DNA of 64,000 nt, taken from assembly GCF_964656455.1 (NCBI RefSeq), contig NC_135718.1:48608014-48672013 (forward strand), read 5' to 3'. The stretch comes from Halichoerus grypus (taxonomy: Eukaryota; Chordata; Mammalia; Carnivora; Phocidae). This document shows, piece after piece, positions 23,634 through 36,010 of this stretch (the stretch's first letter is position 1; each line of letters starts with the position of its first letter). The notes beneath the pieces are model-generated. The model was not told the DNA's origin and did no database searches. It worked only from the letters and a program-made list of their open reading frames with translations. The position numbers were made by a program, and so were the translations under genes.

Positions 23634-23738
23634 AAAAAGTCTCTTGGTCTGGAAGTAGGAACAAGTTGGGTGGTATCAAGGAGAATCTCTTCACCTTTGG
23701 CTCCTTCTTTTCCCACCAGCAAAAATGGGTGGACTAGT

Positions 23739-24739
23739 GTTCAATATCGCTCGGCATCAGGGAAATCCAAATCAAAACCTCAATGAGATACCACCTCACA
23801 CCAGTCAGAATGGCTAAAATTAACAAGTCAGGAAATGACAGATGTTGGCGGGGATGCGGAGAAAGGGCAACCCTCCTACGCTGTTGGTGGGAATGCAAGC
23901 TGGTGCAGCCACTCTGGAAAACAGTATGGAGGTTCCTCAAAAAGTTGAAAATAGAGCTACCATATGATCCAGCAATTGCACTACTGGGTATTTACCCCAA
24001 AGATACAAAAGTAGGGACCCGAAAGGCTACGTGCACCCCGATGTTTATAGCAGCAATGTCCACAATAGCCAAACTGTGGAAAGAGCCAAGATGTCCATCA
24101 ACAGATGAATGGATAAAGAAGAGGTGGTATATATATACAATGGAATATTATGCAGCCATCAAAAGGAATAAGATCTTGCCATTTGCAATGACGTGGATGG
24201 AACTGGAGGGTATTATGCTGAGCGAAATAAGTCAAACAGAGAAAGACATGTATCATATGACCTCACTGATATGAGGAATTCTTAATCTCAGGAAACAAAC
24301 TGAGGGTTGCTGGAGTGGGGGGTGGGGTGGGAGGGATGGGGTGACTGGGTGATGGACACTGGGGAGGGTATGTGTTCTGGTAAGCGCTGTGAATTGTGCA
24401 AGACTGTTGAATCTCAGATCTGTACCTCTGAAACAAATAATGCAATATATGTTAAGAAAGAAAAAAAGAAGAAGAAGAATGTAGCAGGAGGGGAAGAATG
24501 AAGGGGGGGAAATCGGAGGGGGAGAAGAACCATGAGAGACGATGGACTCTGAAAAACAAACTGAGGGTTCTAGAGGGGAGGGGGTTGGGAGGATGGGTTA
24601 GCCTGGTGATGGGTATTGAGGAGGGCACGTTCTGCATGGAGCACTGGGTGTTATGCACAAACAATGAATCATGGAACACTATATCTAAAACTAATGATGT
24701 AATGTATGGGGATTAACATAACAATAAAAAAATTAAAAA
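23739..24739 (+). mobile_element. Young 5'-truncated LINE-1, ORF2 end plus 3' UTR and poly(A)
   Basis: The 1.0-kb insert has perfect 18-bp flanks AAAAAGGGTGGACTAGT-type (AAAAATGGGTGGACTAGT at 23721-23738 and 24740-24757). The frame 23783-24274 stays open for 163 codons and carries L1 ORF2 C-terminal phrases ([44 protein letters not shown]), ending in a stop; the reverse transcriptase and endonuclease parts are absent. The 3' UTR is bipartite: two units each holding AAACAAACTGAGGGTT (24293 and 24556), with an internal A-rich/GAA stretch between. Ends AACATAACAATAAAAAA. Non-autonomous; typical carnivore L1 3' end. Confidence 0.96.
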
Positions 24740-24757
24740 AAAAATGGGTGGACTAGT

Positions 24758-25229
24758 TTTTGCCCTGCCTACCTCCCGGAAGCAAGGTCTATAGAATGGG
24801 CATTCAGGGGCAGGGACACAAATCAGAGAATGAAAGGGACATGGGAATTTGCAGAATCATTATTCTGGAAGTCCTGTGGAATGCAAGTGGGAGTCAAATT
24901 CAAACCAGGTCACGGTCCGTGAGCTGGGTCTACTTTGACCCAGCCAAGGAGGTAGTGTAGGGGAATGAAGACTATATTCTTGCAAGTTTGTATACTGGTT
25001 GGCACTGGGAACAATGACAGAGGATGATAGGACACTATTCTTCACATTCTTCACTCAGCATTGGCTGATCTGAGGCCAGTGATTCGGGGCAAGACTGGGA
25101 AGTATCCCACAGATAGGTTGGCTCACACGTGTACCCTCCCTGGAAGACGGGTACTGGGTCTAGGATGTAAGAATATCAGCAGAGATCTTCTTCAGGACAT
25201 CTTTTCGACTACTGTGGATCATTTACGCA
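24758..25229. other. Unique sequence, nothing recognised
   Basis: No coding or repeat signal identified. Confidence 0.5.
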
Positions 25230-25600
25230 TGGTTTTAGGACTTATTTTAAAAAATGTTAAATTTTGGAATAACCTAAATGTCAGCAGTATGCCATCTAAT
25301 GAAATATTATTCGATTATTTTTAAAAAGTGTTTTTTTGGTGATATATCGAGACACGGAGAAAAATACAATTTAATTTTAAGGGAAAATAGGATAAAAGTT
25401 AGATGTTCAATCTAACCCCAATTTTTAAAAAATACACCCCTCTAAGAAAATAATGTGAAATATACGAAAATATCAATCATGATTTTTGGTGGGCTGTGGT
25501 AATTTTTAGGTAATTTTTATATTCCTTTATGAAATGTTTATTTTCCAAATTCTTTGAGTCTGAGTTATTATAAGCAGAAGTAAACAAATATTTATTATAA
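25230..25600 (+). mobile_element. Old L1 3' relic, sense
   Basis: TTTTGGAATAACCTAAATGTCAGC, TAATGAAATATTATTCGATT, ATATCGAGACACGG and TGAAATGTTTATTTTCCAAATTC follow L1M 3' order. Strongly diverged. Confidence 0.6.
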
Positions 25601-25739
25601 ACAAACCCTTCAAAGCTTGCTCTCTGAGTCCCTCTCTTCATCTTGGGGACCAATGCTCCCTTCTGGAACTTGGAGGCTCTTGGGCATGGTTTCAGCACTG
25701 GGCCACTGTGTTCTTCCTTGTCCATTATAAATCACAAAG

Positions 25740-25900
25740 AGAAATTGCTCTTATGCTGAGTAATTTGACAGATCTAAGACTCAGTTTCCTAGCTGTAAAA
25801 TGGGAGAATGGCTACTGTCCTTTCTTATACCACAAAGAGATTATAGAGACTGAAGGGAGTAAGGAAGGGGAGAATACTTAAACCATTTAGAACAGAACAT
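25740..25900 (+). repeat. MIR relic, sense
   Basis: CTCAGTTTCCTAGCTGTAAAATGGG core with diverged 3' part. Confidence 0.65.
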
Positions 25901-26572
25901 GGTGGTAATGGATGGATTGGTATGTTACCAATGGTAGTTACAGCTTAGAAGATCTGACATTAAAGCATGGTAACAATATCAACCCTGTTAGCCGTCTGCA
26001 TCACAATGCTTCATATGATGGTAGGACTGAAAACTGGGTAATGAATATTATTGTGGTTGCAGGATCTTTGGAATTTTCCCACCAAATTTCTGAATGTTTT
26101 AATAGGTCCCCTTTTCAAACATTCACCAAATAACGTCAAGTTCCAGAAAGGGTCACCAGAGGGCGCTAGATCACTTACGGTGTCCCCCTGGCTTCCACAG
26201 CCAAACCACCATGATTTGTTATGTCAAGAGTATTGGAACTGGGTCCAGGCCCGAAAAAAAATGAAATCCAGTGTACATTAGTTATGACGTTGGGCCAACA
26301 TTTAAGTAAATAGGGTTCTTTTTTTCTCCTTGGTTATTACTTTAGTCGCTCTGCTTTTTCGGTTTGTATGCTAATGTACTTTTATTTATTTCTTCTCCGT
26401 CAGTTGAGACTGTTCAGATGAGAATACTTTAGAAACCTGAGACCCTGGTTGGCTTTGAAAGCTGCCATAGGCATGTGTTCACGTGATAAAGAGGCTGCCC
26501 TCCCCTCTGAGAAGTTTATAAATGTATTTAGAAATAAATACATGACCTATATTGTTGTCAGAACGGAGGAGG
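25901..26572. other. Unique sequence containing the CTCF-like motif
   Basis: Apart from the motif at 26152-26169 nothing recognised. Confidence 0.5.
26152..26169 (+). promoter_or_regulatory. CTCF-like motif upstream of KCNMA1
   Basis: GTCACCAGAGGGCGCTAG closely fits the CTCF core (CCA-S-YAG-R-KGGCGCTA pattern), oriented toward KCNMA1, about 4.6 kb upstream of its start codon. It lies in non-repeat sequence. Binding is inferred from the motif only. Confidence 0.55.
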
Positions 26573-26587
26573 CTGAAGTTGGTCTTT

Positions 26588-26783
26588 TTTTTTTTTTAAG
26601 ATTTTCTTTATTCATTTACTTGAGAGAGAGAGAGAGATAGCGAGAGAGTGCACAAGCAGGGAGGAGAGGGAGAAGCAGGGTCCCCGCTCAGCGGGGAGCC
26701 CCATGCGGGGCTCAATCCCAGGACCCCGAGATCACGACCCGAGCCAAAGGCAGACGCTTAACGACTGAGCCACCCAGGCGCCC
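26588..26783 (-). mobile_element. CAN-SINE, antisense
   Basis: Perfect 15-bp duplication CTGAAGTTGGTCTTT at 26573-26587 and 26784-26798. Confidence 0.97.
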
Positions 26784-26798
26784 CTGAAGTTGGTCTTT

Positions 26799-28197
26799 GT
26801 GGTTAGGCTGTTGGTGCTTGTGTGATGGGCCATGGTTCCCAGCCTGCAGACACACCTACGGAAGGGGGAATGCCCTGGGGCTATCCATAGGTGCCTCTCT
26901 ATCCTCTGCCCTGGAGTCTGTCCGCGGACTGCCGGTGAGGCCCTCCAGGCCACAGCGTCATGGCTGCAGCAGAGGGCAGGGACACGTTGCCTCAGTCCTT
27001 AACCCAGGCGAGGGGCCTTGCTGTGGGCAGAACAGCAAAGTCGGGGCAAGGAGCAATAGTCATGCCTGGACTCATCTGCTCCACGGTCTGGTGCCTGCCC
27101 ACACACACACACACACACACGAGTACTGGTTTGGGGTCAGAAGATGCGGTTGGCGTTTGGCTGTGTTTTGGGTCACAGTAGTTATAACCCAGACCTGTAT
27201 CATGTTTTCTTTTTCATCCTTACAAATACGCCTTTGTTATTTGTAGGTAGGTAGGCAGAGCAGTTCCTGTTTTTATTCCAATTTTACAAGTAAGGAAACA
27301 CGATAAACGCAAGGTACTGAAGGTTCCTTTTGAGTTTGAGGTTGGTTCTGTTCTGCGTAGAACTTTTTCCTCACTTGGGCCAGGTCAGGTGTGGGTCTTC
27401 CGAACCTGGTGCTGAAGTTGGCGGATGCTAGGGTGGTAGCAGAAGAGGCTGGCAAAGGCCCGTTGAGGGCTCTCTCTGGTGGACGGTGGCTCTCTCATTC
27501 ACTGCTTACCAGTCGAGCCGTCCCGGGAGGTAGTGTGGGACTGGGGTTGTACGAAAGGTAGGCTATTGACTTTGATGGTGAGGGACTCTGATGAATCCCG
27601 ACTCATGATGGGATGACGGAGGAGACAGCGGAGGAGAAACAGGTGGGGATTCTGCAGTTGGGGTGAAGAAGTCACAGCAACCTGTGGCTTCTTGCTAGTA
27701 GTCCCAGACTGGTACTTTAGGGGAACTCAGGTTGTGGGGGCTGTCCAGGAAGGCCTGGAGAGGATTCATGGTGTGTGGAAGCTCAGTTTTAAGGGGAAGG
27801 GAATCCATTCTGGGGGTTTCGTATCCCTGTGGGCAGACAATCCTATCTTTCCCTGCTCTTTTTTTGCTATGGGCATTTTATTTTTAAATTTCAAATCTTG
27901 TACTTGATTTAAGGAAAGTCCTTAATTTTCCCGGCATGTGCTGAGGCCCAAAGGGAGTAAAGTACAGCCATTTAGAAGGCTAATAAATCAAAGGCGTCTC
28001 AAGGTCACAGTTACCTTCTTGCAACCATCACAGCACTTCTGGGGCCGACCCGTGCCGACCCAGTGCTGGGAAGAACCCAGGGTCTTTGCAGGGACTAATG
28101 CAGCATAGATGTGTTGAGAGAGGTTGCTGAACACGAAGGATGAGGCTACAGGTACTATCTGGGTGACAATTTCGCTTTCTGGAAAATACCGTCTGTA
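26799..28197. other. Unique upstream flank with (AC)10 and a MIR scrap
   Basis: (AC)10 at 27101-27120. A short inverted MIR-like piece lies near 27265-27305 (ATTCCAATTTTACAAGTAAGG). The 149-codon frame at 26797-27246 runs through the AC repeat and is not a gene. Confidence 0.5.
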
Positions 28198-28220
28198 GCT
28201 CCCTTTTATGCATTGCTTTT

Positions 28221-28610
28221 TTTTTTTTCCTCTTTTTTTTTTGAATAGTAAGATTATATATATATATTTTTTTGAATAGTAAGATTATATATATATATAT
28301 TTTAAAGATTTTATTTATTTATTTATTTGAGAGAGAGAGAATGAGAGAGCACATGAGAGGGGTTAGGGTCAGAGGGAGAAGCAGACTCTCTGCTGAGCAG
28401 GGAGCCTGATGTGGGACTCGATCCAGGGACTCCAGGATCATGACCTGAGCCGAAGGCAGTCGCTTAACCAACTGAGCCACCCAGGCACCCAGTAAGATTA
28501 TATTTATTTATTTTTTATTATGTTCAGTTAGCCAACATATAGTAGTACATCATTAGTGTTTGATGTAGTGTTCAAGGACTCATTAGTTGTGTACAACACC
28601 CAGTGCTGCT
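28221..28610 (-). mobile_element. Short L1 3'-end insertion, antisense, split by a SINE
   Basis: Poly(T) at 28212-28245, then after the SINE the inverted L1 tail TTATTATGTTCAGTTAGCC...CATCATTAGTGTTTGATGTAG...AACACCCAGTGCTGCT (28506-28610), the reverse complement of the 3' end of the L1 at 24739. Host duplication: CCCTTTTATGCATTGCTTTT (28201-28220) / CTCTTTTACGCATTGCTTTT (28611-28630). A TTTTTTGAATAGTAAGATTATAT unit is tandemly doubled at 28236-28300. Confidence 0.85.
28291..28490 (-). mobile_element. CAN-SINE, antisense, nested in the L1 tail
   Basis: Duplication AGTAAGATTATAT at 28278-28290 and 28491-28503, which is sequence of the surrounding L1 insertion. Confidence 0.95.
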
Positions 28611-28631
28611 CTCTTTTACGCATTGCTTTTT

Positions 28632-29559
28632 GAGTACCAAATACTCAAGAACACTTACCTCGTTCTATTTCCCCCTTTGACCTTGACCCTGACTCTTTTC
28701 TAATGGGTATGTGTCCTGAGCACAATGAACACATTCTGGATGAGGCTTGGAGAAGCTGCAAATATTCCCTTCAGCCTCTCTGCCCAGCTAAGCCTCCCTT
28801 CTCGGGTCCTCCCCAGCATCCGAGGGCCTCCAGAGGCGAGGGGCCAGGCTGAGCTCTCACTCAGGCAGAAGCAGCCCTGGCCCTATAGTAAAGGATGCTA
28901 ACTTGGCCTTCACCACAGGAAGGGCTGAAAGGAACTTGAGAATTCCAATTAGGCTTAAACTAATGAGCTGGAAACTTTGGGGAAACCACTGTGGGCAATG
29001 AGGGGAGAGTATGACCATCTTCCTTCTAATTAGCACTGGAAAAACTTGTGGTCCAACTGGTAGCCAAGAGGAAGGGCAGTGTACAGAGGGAGCAAAATTT
29101 CTGGGAGCGTTACAAGAGGTGTGGTGTGGGAATAGAGGCTGCTGAACAAAACCAGGCTCCTCCTCCTCTTGAAGGGTGGGGGTAGGAGGGAAGACCCTAT
29201 ATGGGGAAAGGCAGGCTTAAGTGGCGCCTAGAGAACCCCTTCTCGCAGCTGGCCTCCTCACACGATGGGGCCTGGGGCTAGATAAAAGGGGAGCGACTTT
29301 GGGGAACTCAATTGTCTATTGTAGCCTGCATCATCCCTGAGGCCAGGTCCCCCTTGCTCATCTCTCTCTACTCTCTTAGGCAGCCTCTGTCCCTTAATAA
29401 GGAAAACGCAGAAAAACCACCTGCTGCTGTCAAGAGCCACAGACCACCCGCTAGCCTCCAGCCATGCGTGCGGCACTGGGGCACCAAGGAAGGGGGTAGG
29501 GAAGAGCAAACTAGGGGCCAGAGGGGGTCGAACTAGGGTGTGTATCCTGGAGAAGGGTC
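28632..29559. other. Proximal upstream flank of KCNMA1, non-repeat
   Basis: No mobile element recognised. GC content rises steadily toward the CpG island. No exon recognised. Confidence 0.5.
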
Positions 29560-30553
29560 CTCCTCATTCCCGAAGCCCGAGGATTTGGGGGTGTCCGGCT
29601 CGTGGTGTCGATAGCTGGTCACCCCTTCCCTCCCCACCGGGGGGTCCTTTGGTAAAAAAAAATGGTCTGCCATGGGTGTCCCGCCATCCTCCTCGGGCCC
29701 CCGGGTCGCTCGGCTGGGGGCGCAGAACCTTGGAGAGAGGCGCCCCATCTCGAGCCTTGTTTTGGGGCGCTCTACCTTGCGCTCGGGGGGTCAGGGGTGC
29801 GTGCCAGGGGGCCTCCGAGGGGTCAGCCTGCCCCCTGTCCAGCCCCGAGCAGAGGCGAGCCGGCGCTGCGGGCCTCCTCCCCTCCCGCCTCGGGCGGCCT
29901 GAGCCCGCGCCCGCTCCAGTTGCTGCAGCTGCTGCTGCTGGCGGCTGCGGGGAGCGCGGGGAGCGCGCCGAAGAGGCTCGGGCGGCGAGGACGGGGACGA
30001 GGAGGAGCCGGAGGAGGCGAGGAGGAAGAACGAGCGGAGGCCGAGGAGGCTCAGCGGCGTGGCGACGCGGCTCAGGGATCCCGGGGGGCATGGGCTAGCG
30101 GCCGGGGCGGCCCGGCAGCCGGACGCGGTGGACCTTCCGTGGCCCCGCGCGTGCAGGGGCGGCGAGCCGGAGCCGAGCGCAGCTGGGGACTAGAGGCTGG
30201 CGCGGGGGCGTCCCGGAGGAGGGGGCTGATTACCCGTTATTAACTAGTTGCCGCCTAATAAGCCAGGAGCGGCGGGTGAGCGACGCGGGCTGCGCGCGGG
30301 GAGGGTCCCGGGCCGGAGCGCAGCGCACTCGCGTGGCACACGGTGGGCCGGCGCGCAGAGCCGGGGCGGGCCCGGGGGCGGCGCGGACCCCGGGCGCGGG
30401 CGGCCCGCGGCGCTCCCTCGCTCTCGGCGCTGGGGGCCGGCGCAGCCCCGGGCGAGCGGGGCGCAGGCCGGGGCGGGGAGCAGCCCGCGCGCTCCATCCC
30501 CTCCCCCCCCCGGGCGGGCGGCCGGGGGGAGGGCGGGCGGCGGCGGCCCGCCG

Positions 30554-30560
30554 TATATAT
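30554..30560 (+). promoter_or_regulatory. TATA-like box of the putative KCNMA1 core promoter
   Basis: TATATAT stands alone in otherwise almost pure G+C sequence. If used, transcription would begin near 30580-30592, giving a 5' UTR of about 155-165 nt that contains both uORFs. GC-box-like G-rich tracts lie immediately upstream (30500-30550). Function is inferred from position and composition only; CpG-island promoters often have dispersed starts and longer leaders. Confidence 0.5.
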
Positions 30561-30583
30561 CTCGGCGCACCCCGCCAGGTCGC

Positions 30584-31292
<709 letters not shown>

Positions 31293-32010
31293 TGAGGAGT
31301 TGCCCCCGACCGGTGCGCTCCGGGACGCGGACGCCCAGTCCCGTCCCCTTGTTTATGGTGGGGTCGCCGGCGGCTGCGGTTGGGGCCGGGCAGGGGGACG
31401 CGCGCCGCTCGGGGGCCGGGGTGCGGGGTAGGGAGAGCGGAGCACGCGGGGCCCGAGGCCGCGGGGGGCCTCCGGGTGCGTGTGCCGCCCGCCTCGCCCG
31501 CCGCGGCCGGGCTCCTGGTGGTGGGAGACCGGGAGCACGTCGGCCCGCACTCCAGAAACCTGTTGGGGAGCCGAGTTCGCGGAGTCGGACGGCAGGGGAA
31601 ACCCTTTGGGCAGGGGAGAAAATCTTTTGCACTGGGGAATCCCGGGGGAGGAACCTGGCCAGAGGAAGTGGGGGGGGGACCTCGGGGACAGCGAGGGAAA
31701 GTTGGGGAGATGCATCCCAGTTTTGGAGGCAACCTACGGAGGCTGCCACTTTAGGAATGTGGCGAGGTCGCACATTTGATGTCACCTTCCTCCCCATCCC
31801 TTAGATATTCTCGTGGAACATACCCCCACCCCAGGTTCTTCAGCCTCTGTATTCTCGCCCCCACGCCACCCTCCTTAGGTCCCCGGAAATTCCGCCAGCA
31901 GCGGGGAGCTGGAGCAAGGAGGTCCGCGCGAGAGCCTCCGAGGCCGCGGTTTCGCGCGGAGCCTCCTCCCCGGCGCTTTTGAGGTGGCTGGATGTCGGCT
32001 TAAAGCTATT

Positions 32011-34194
32011 CCTGGCGCAGAGACGCCCACCAGCGCCGAGGCTCACTACACCTTAAGTATGGTTGCTAGGCTGACTGCCTGGTCTGTCGCCCTGTCCCTA
32101 GAGATGTCCTCTTCCCCCTCCTCCCCCCACTGGCTGAAGGTGAAGGGCTGGGGCAGTTTTTCACAGAAAACTGCAAGATAAAAAAGAACTGGAAAAAAGG
32201 GACGGAGCTGCATTGTGTTTGAGTAATTCCCATCCTAGGGGACTTCGCAGCGCCAACATTTTCCGAGGGAGGGGAGATCAAAGGGAATAGGGGAACGGCC
32301 CAGGGTAGAGGCAGATCTTGGGATGTTCACACCTTTTTCTAGTAAAGTTAATCCCAGGACCCCTCAAACTTCCACAGGGCTCCACAACTTGTAGCAGCCT
32401 CCTTAGTTGCTGTGGGAAGTAGGGAAGCCAGGGGCTGTTGGTGAAGCACAAGGGTGAACCCAGGCTCTCTCTCCTGATCATTAATTATACACCGCGCTGG
32501 GTGCTGGAGCTCAGCTGTGTTTTGTGGCAGCACATTTGTGTTTTGGAAAATACTGGTGTGTTGGAAATAAGGGAGAAAAATAAAAGCCATCTCTCTGTCC
32601 TCCTCCTCCCATTTCTCCTGAGGCTTCCAGATGTTGACCAGCCAGCTTTGGCGTTACCTCCTCTGCCATAGAGGTTTCACCTTACTTGTCCAGGTGGGAA
32701 ACCTCCCACGTTCCAGAGAAGCAAACAGGTTAAGCAAAGTCAGAACCATGAGACCCCGAGACCATGCTTCTCACCTTAGCCTTCCTCTTAACCGCTTGTT
32801 CATAGAGCCTTCTTGATCACACGTTCACTCCTCTCCTCCTCCTCCCATCTTGAGTCCTGGCGTTTTGTTTGTGTTTTTCCTTTACTGAGAGTCTGTGTCT
32901 GCCCTTAGGGGAGGGATAGCTCCTGGTCGTGGGCATCTAAAATGTTCAAAACCACTGAGTGGTTTGGGTGCAGTTTTTAACAGCCTCCTCATCCTTAAGG
33001 CATTGGGCATTCTTGATCATAACGAAAACTTTTCAGTGAGTCAAAATAAGTTGTGGTGTTTTTGTGATCGTAGGGTTTTAAACACAGCTTCCACGTCCCT
33101 TTACCCTAGGGGTCCACAGATGTCACTGCAGTCCCCGTGATGAAATGCTAATTGGATTGTTCACATAATCTCTTTCATAAAATGATGACCAAGCATAACT
33201 TCTGTCAGTCTTCTCAAGAAAAGAGGTTTTTGGCAATGATCATTAGAAAAAATTATCCCTGTCTATTAGGCTGTATTTTGTAGCTGTGAGACCAACTGAG
33301 CTGACCTTACTGGAAATTTCTACAAAAAATCAACCTGGGACGAGAGATGCTTGCAATTGGTTGGGAGCTTATGAGGCCAATGGAGGACGAGGTCAGGTCC
33401 CTTTTGATACCATTAGAGTAGACTTTAAAACATGCCCAGAATCTCTTAATAACTACCCCTTGATTTGCTCACTTGAACCATGTGTAGCCAGCTCATTAAT
33501 AGTAACTTAGACCTTTTCTGAGCTTTTCTTTCTACCCCCGAGGTCTGTATTTTTACTGCCATCATGGTTTTTTGTCCTTCATTCTTTTTACTTTCCAAGT
33601 GTTTGGTAGTTGTCGAGGTGCCATATGGAAGAATGCATTTGTCCTAAGTTTGGAATAATGATTTTAGTGCTAGGCTTCCCAAGCAAACTGAGGCTGCTTT
33701 TGCACAGAATTCTGTCAGCCCTCAGATGTCCTCACCCTCAGCCTCATTCAGTCCCAAGATGGTTTGAACAGGAGCTGGGGTCTCGTGGAGGGTTGGTTTC
33801 TAGCTTCTGAAATTCCATGGGAGGTAAGTTTCCGCAGGGTGTCCCGACATCACAAGTATTTGGCCTCTGGGACGGCACCATCTTTTTTGATCAAAGGAAG
33901 CTGGGACTATGGGTGTTCCTCATGGGGCCTCGCATCATTAGCACCTTTGGCCTCTGAATCTCAAGTGGTGAGTGACTTTACTGTTTTGAAAAGAATGGAA
34001 TGTGGACTTTTTTGGGAATTGAGAGAACTAATCACATTTCCCCTGGCTGGGAACTTGGGCACAATCATCCAGTACTGTGTTCTTTGCTGTACTTTATCAC
34101 ATTATTGTTTTTCTCTGCTGGGTTTCATCAGAGCTCTGTGTTCACGAGGCTGTGACGTTTTGAGGTCCAATCCAGTTGTAGACTGTAGTGAACA
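32011..34194. other. First part of intron 1, non-repeat
   Basis: No SINE, L1 or MIR recognised over more than 2 kb. Includes an AT-balanced block at 33150-33520 that reads like a conserved non-coding element. No exon recognised. Confidence 0.5.
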
Positions 34195-34335
34195 GTGAGC
34201 AGCTCAGGCAGCCTGGATCAGGCCATGACCTTGAAGAAGTCATTTAACATCTCTGGGCTCTTTTTCCTTGTGTTTAAAATGTGGAGATTGAATTCTGTGA
34301 CTTCTGATGCCCCTTCCTGCTCTGTGATTCAGTGT
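34195..34335 (+). repeat. MIR relic, sense
   Basis: GGCCATGACCTTGAAGAAGTCATTTAACATCTCTGGGCTC... is the MIR core order. Confidence 0.7.
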
Positions 34336-35014
34336 CAGTGGTTGGAAGGAGTTGAGAAACTATGGGGAAAGTTTCTAGCTCAGAATGTGTTTTGCAGTTT
34401 TCTGGCAAATTCTTTAGGAATTCAGCCTTGGAGTGCTTCTGTGTCTTTATTCCTGCCTTCTCCTCTTCCAGCACACAGTCTCCTTCTCTTCAGATTAGTC
34501 TGGGGAAACTGAGGCCAGCTTTCTGAGGGAGCTGTGGCTTGCTGGGGGACCTGAATGTGGCCAGGCATAGGCTCAAGCCTGCTCTCAGTTTGAGCTATCC
34601 ACCCTGTAGAAGTTTGGGCTTGATCAAGCCCGGTCTGCATGTAATGAATTATTGTCTCCATGGCTGTGTCTGAGAAAACAACACGTTTTCTCTGTCAGGT
34701 TCGTGACTAATATAAATATCAGATCCCGTTATGGCTTGGTAATTACCCAGGGTCTGGCCCGACGCATCCAATCAGGGCTGGAGCTCCAGTGCCTCAGAAT
34801 TTTTGATTCCAGATTGGCCCTGCTGTCTCATCTCATCTTGGGGATTGCCTGCACTGGACGACCTTCAGCTAATTCTCTCTGATCAGATCACTTAGGGTGG
34901 CCTTGGAGAAGCTCTCAGGTCCCAGTCACAGGGGAGTTCCAACAGACCTTCCCTCGAGCAGAGGGCGTTTGCTTCCCATTACCTGGCTCTCTTCATGGAA
35001 ATGCACACTTTATA
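34336..35014. other. Unique intronic sequence
   Basis: Contains TAATATAAATATC and GGTAATTACCC near 34707-34748 (MEF2-like and palindromic TAATTA-like sites). No gene recognised. Confidence 0.4.
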
Positions 35015-35225
35015 GTAGAGACTCGGCAGTCAGACCCGAGTGCAAATCCTTGATCGCACACTTATTTGCAGGGCATCTTTGGCTGGCAGCCATGTCAAGC
35101 CTTGATTTCTTCATCTGTAAAAGGAGCATAATGAGGCTTACTTTGTAGGATGCTTATGAGGAGTAGCAATAATGGGTATATAGTACCCAGCAAATGCCTG
35201 GCACTAAGCAGGCTTCCTGTAAATA
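35015..35225 (+). repeat. MIR relic, sense, near full length
   Basis: GACTCGGCAGTCAGACCCGAGTGC, TTGATTTCTTCATCTGTAAAAGG, GCAAATGCCTGGCACTAAGC in order. Confidence 0.85.
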
Positions 35226-35924
35226 GCTCCACAAAGTGGTGAATTTGTTTTCTCCTCGATTCCTTGAACGTTTTTGGCCCCAGAGGGGCACAGACTACAA
35301 CAAGTAGAACTTTTTTGAGCCAAAAGGAACCTCTAGACTCTGAAGTCTCCTGTCCTTGGGTCCAACCACCACTTAGGGTCAGACTGAGATTTGGGTTCAT
35401 GGCTCTTGGCTGTTGCAGGGCTGGAGGATTGGGGTAGGGGCAGCCAGGGAAGGCTCTGTGTTTTGACGGTTGCTCTTTGGATGGTGGGGACGTTGGTGGA
35501 CTAGTGTTGACTAGTGTTGACACCGTCTGGCTCCAGGAGCGGTAGACCGAGAGGATGCGAACAGTTTGGTAGGAGGGCAGGGTCCGGCCAGCGTCATACC
35601 TTTGAGTAGGGACCACGTCCATCCCTGTTACCCCAGTCCAGAGCTCACAGACCTGGTCCCCTGATGATGTCACAGTTTCCTGGCCAGGGTTCTCTGTACC
35701 AGCACCAGCTCTCCTCAGAGCGGTGTTTCCCAAAGTGTGTTCTGTGGAGCACTTGCCCTTACCTTGTGGAAAACGTTGTGAATCAATGGCACTCCTGAGC
35801 GCCCCCTTGGAGAGTCACATCCCAGGCTTGGGGACGTCCTGTAGTAGAGAAATGGGTGAAACTGCGCTTACCTGAGCTCCCGTTGAGCGGACTTGCTTAG
35901 CTGTCAAGCCTGCTGTGCCGTACC
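35226..35924. other. Unique intronic sequence with possible MER-type scrap
   Basis: GTGTTTCCCAAAGTGTGTTCTGTGGAGCAC at 35726-35754 resembles hAT-Charlie/MER5 ends. The 212-codon minus-strand frame over 35095-35733 has no domain and overlaps a MIR; not a gene. Confidence 0.45.
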
Positions 35925-36010
35925 CAAGAGTCAGCCTGTGACCTTGGGCAAGGACTTGGCTGCTTCGTGCCTCAGTTTCCTCATCTGCAAATTGCGGGTT
36001 GTCCTAGAGC
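35925..36010 (+). repeat. MIR fragment, sense
   Basis: TGTGACCTTGGGCAAGGACTTGGC..., CCTCAGTTTCCTCATCTGCAAATTG. Confidence 0.8.

Noticed and set aside
23783..24274. 163-codon open frame that could be taken for a host gene
   Set aside because: It is the C-terminal end of L1 ORF2 inside a 5'-truncated L1 with target duplication.
29538..30243. Several 175-193-codon frames upstream of exon 1
   Set aside because: Overlap one another on both strands in GC-rich DNA, with no recognisable domain.
35095..35733. 212-codon minus frame
   Set aside because: Begins inside a MIR relic; no protein features recognised.
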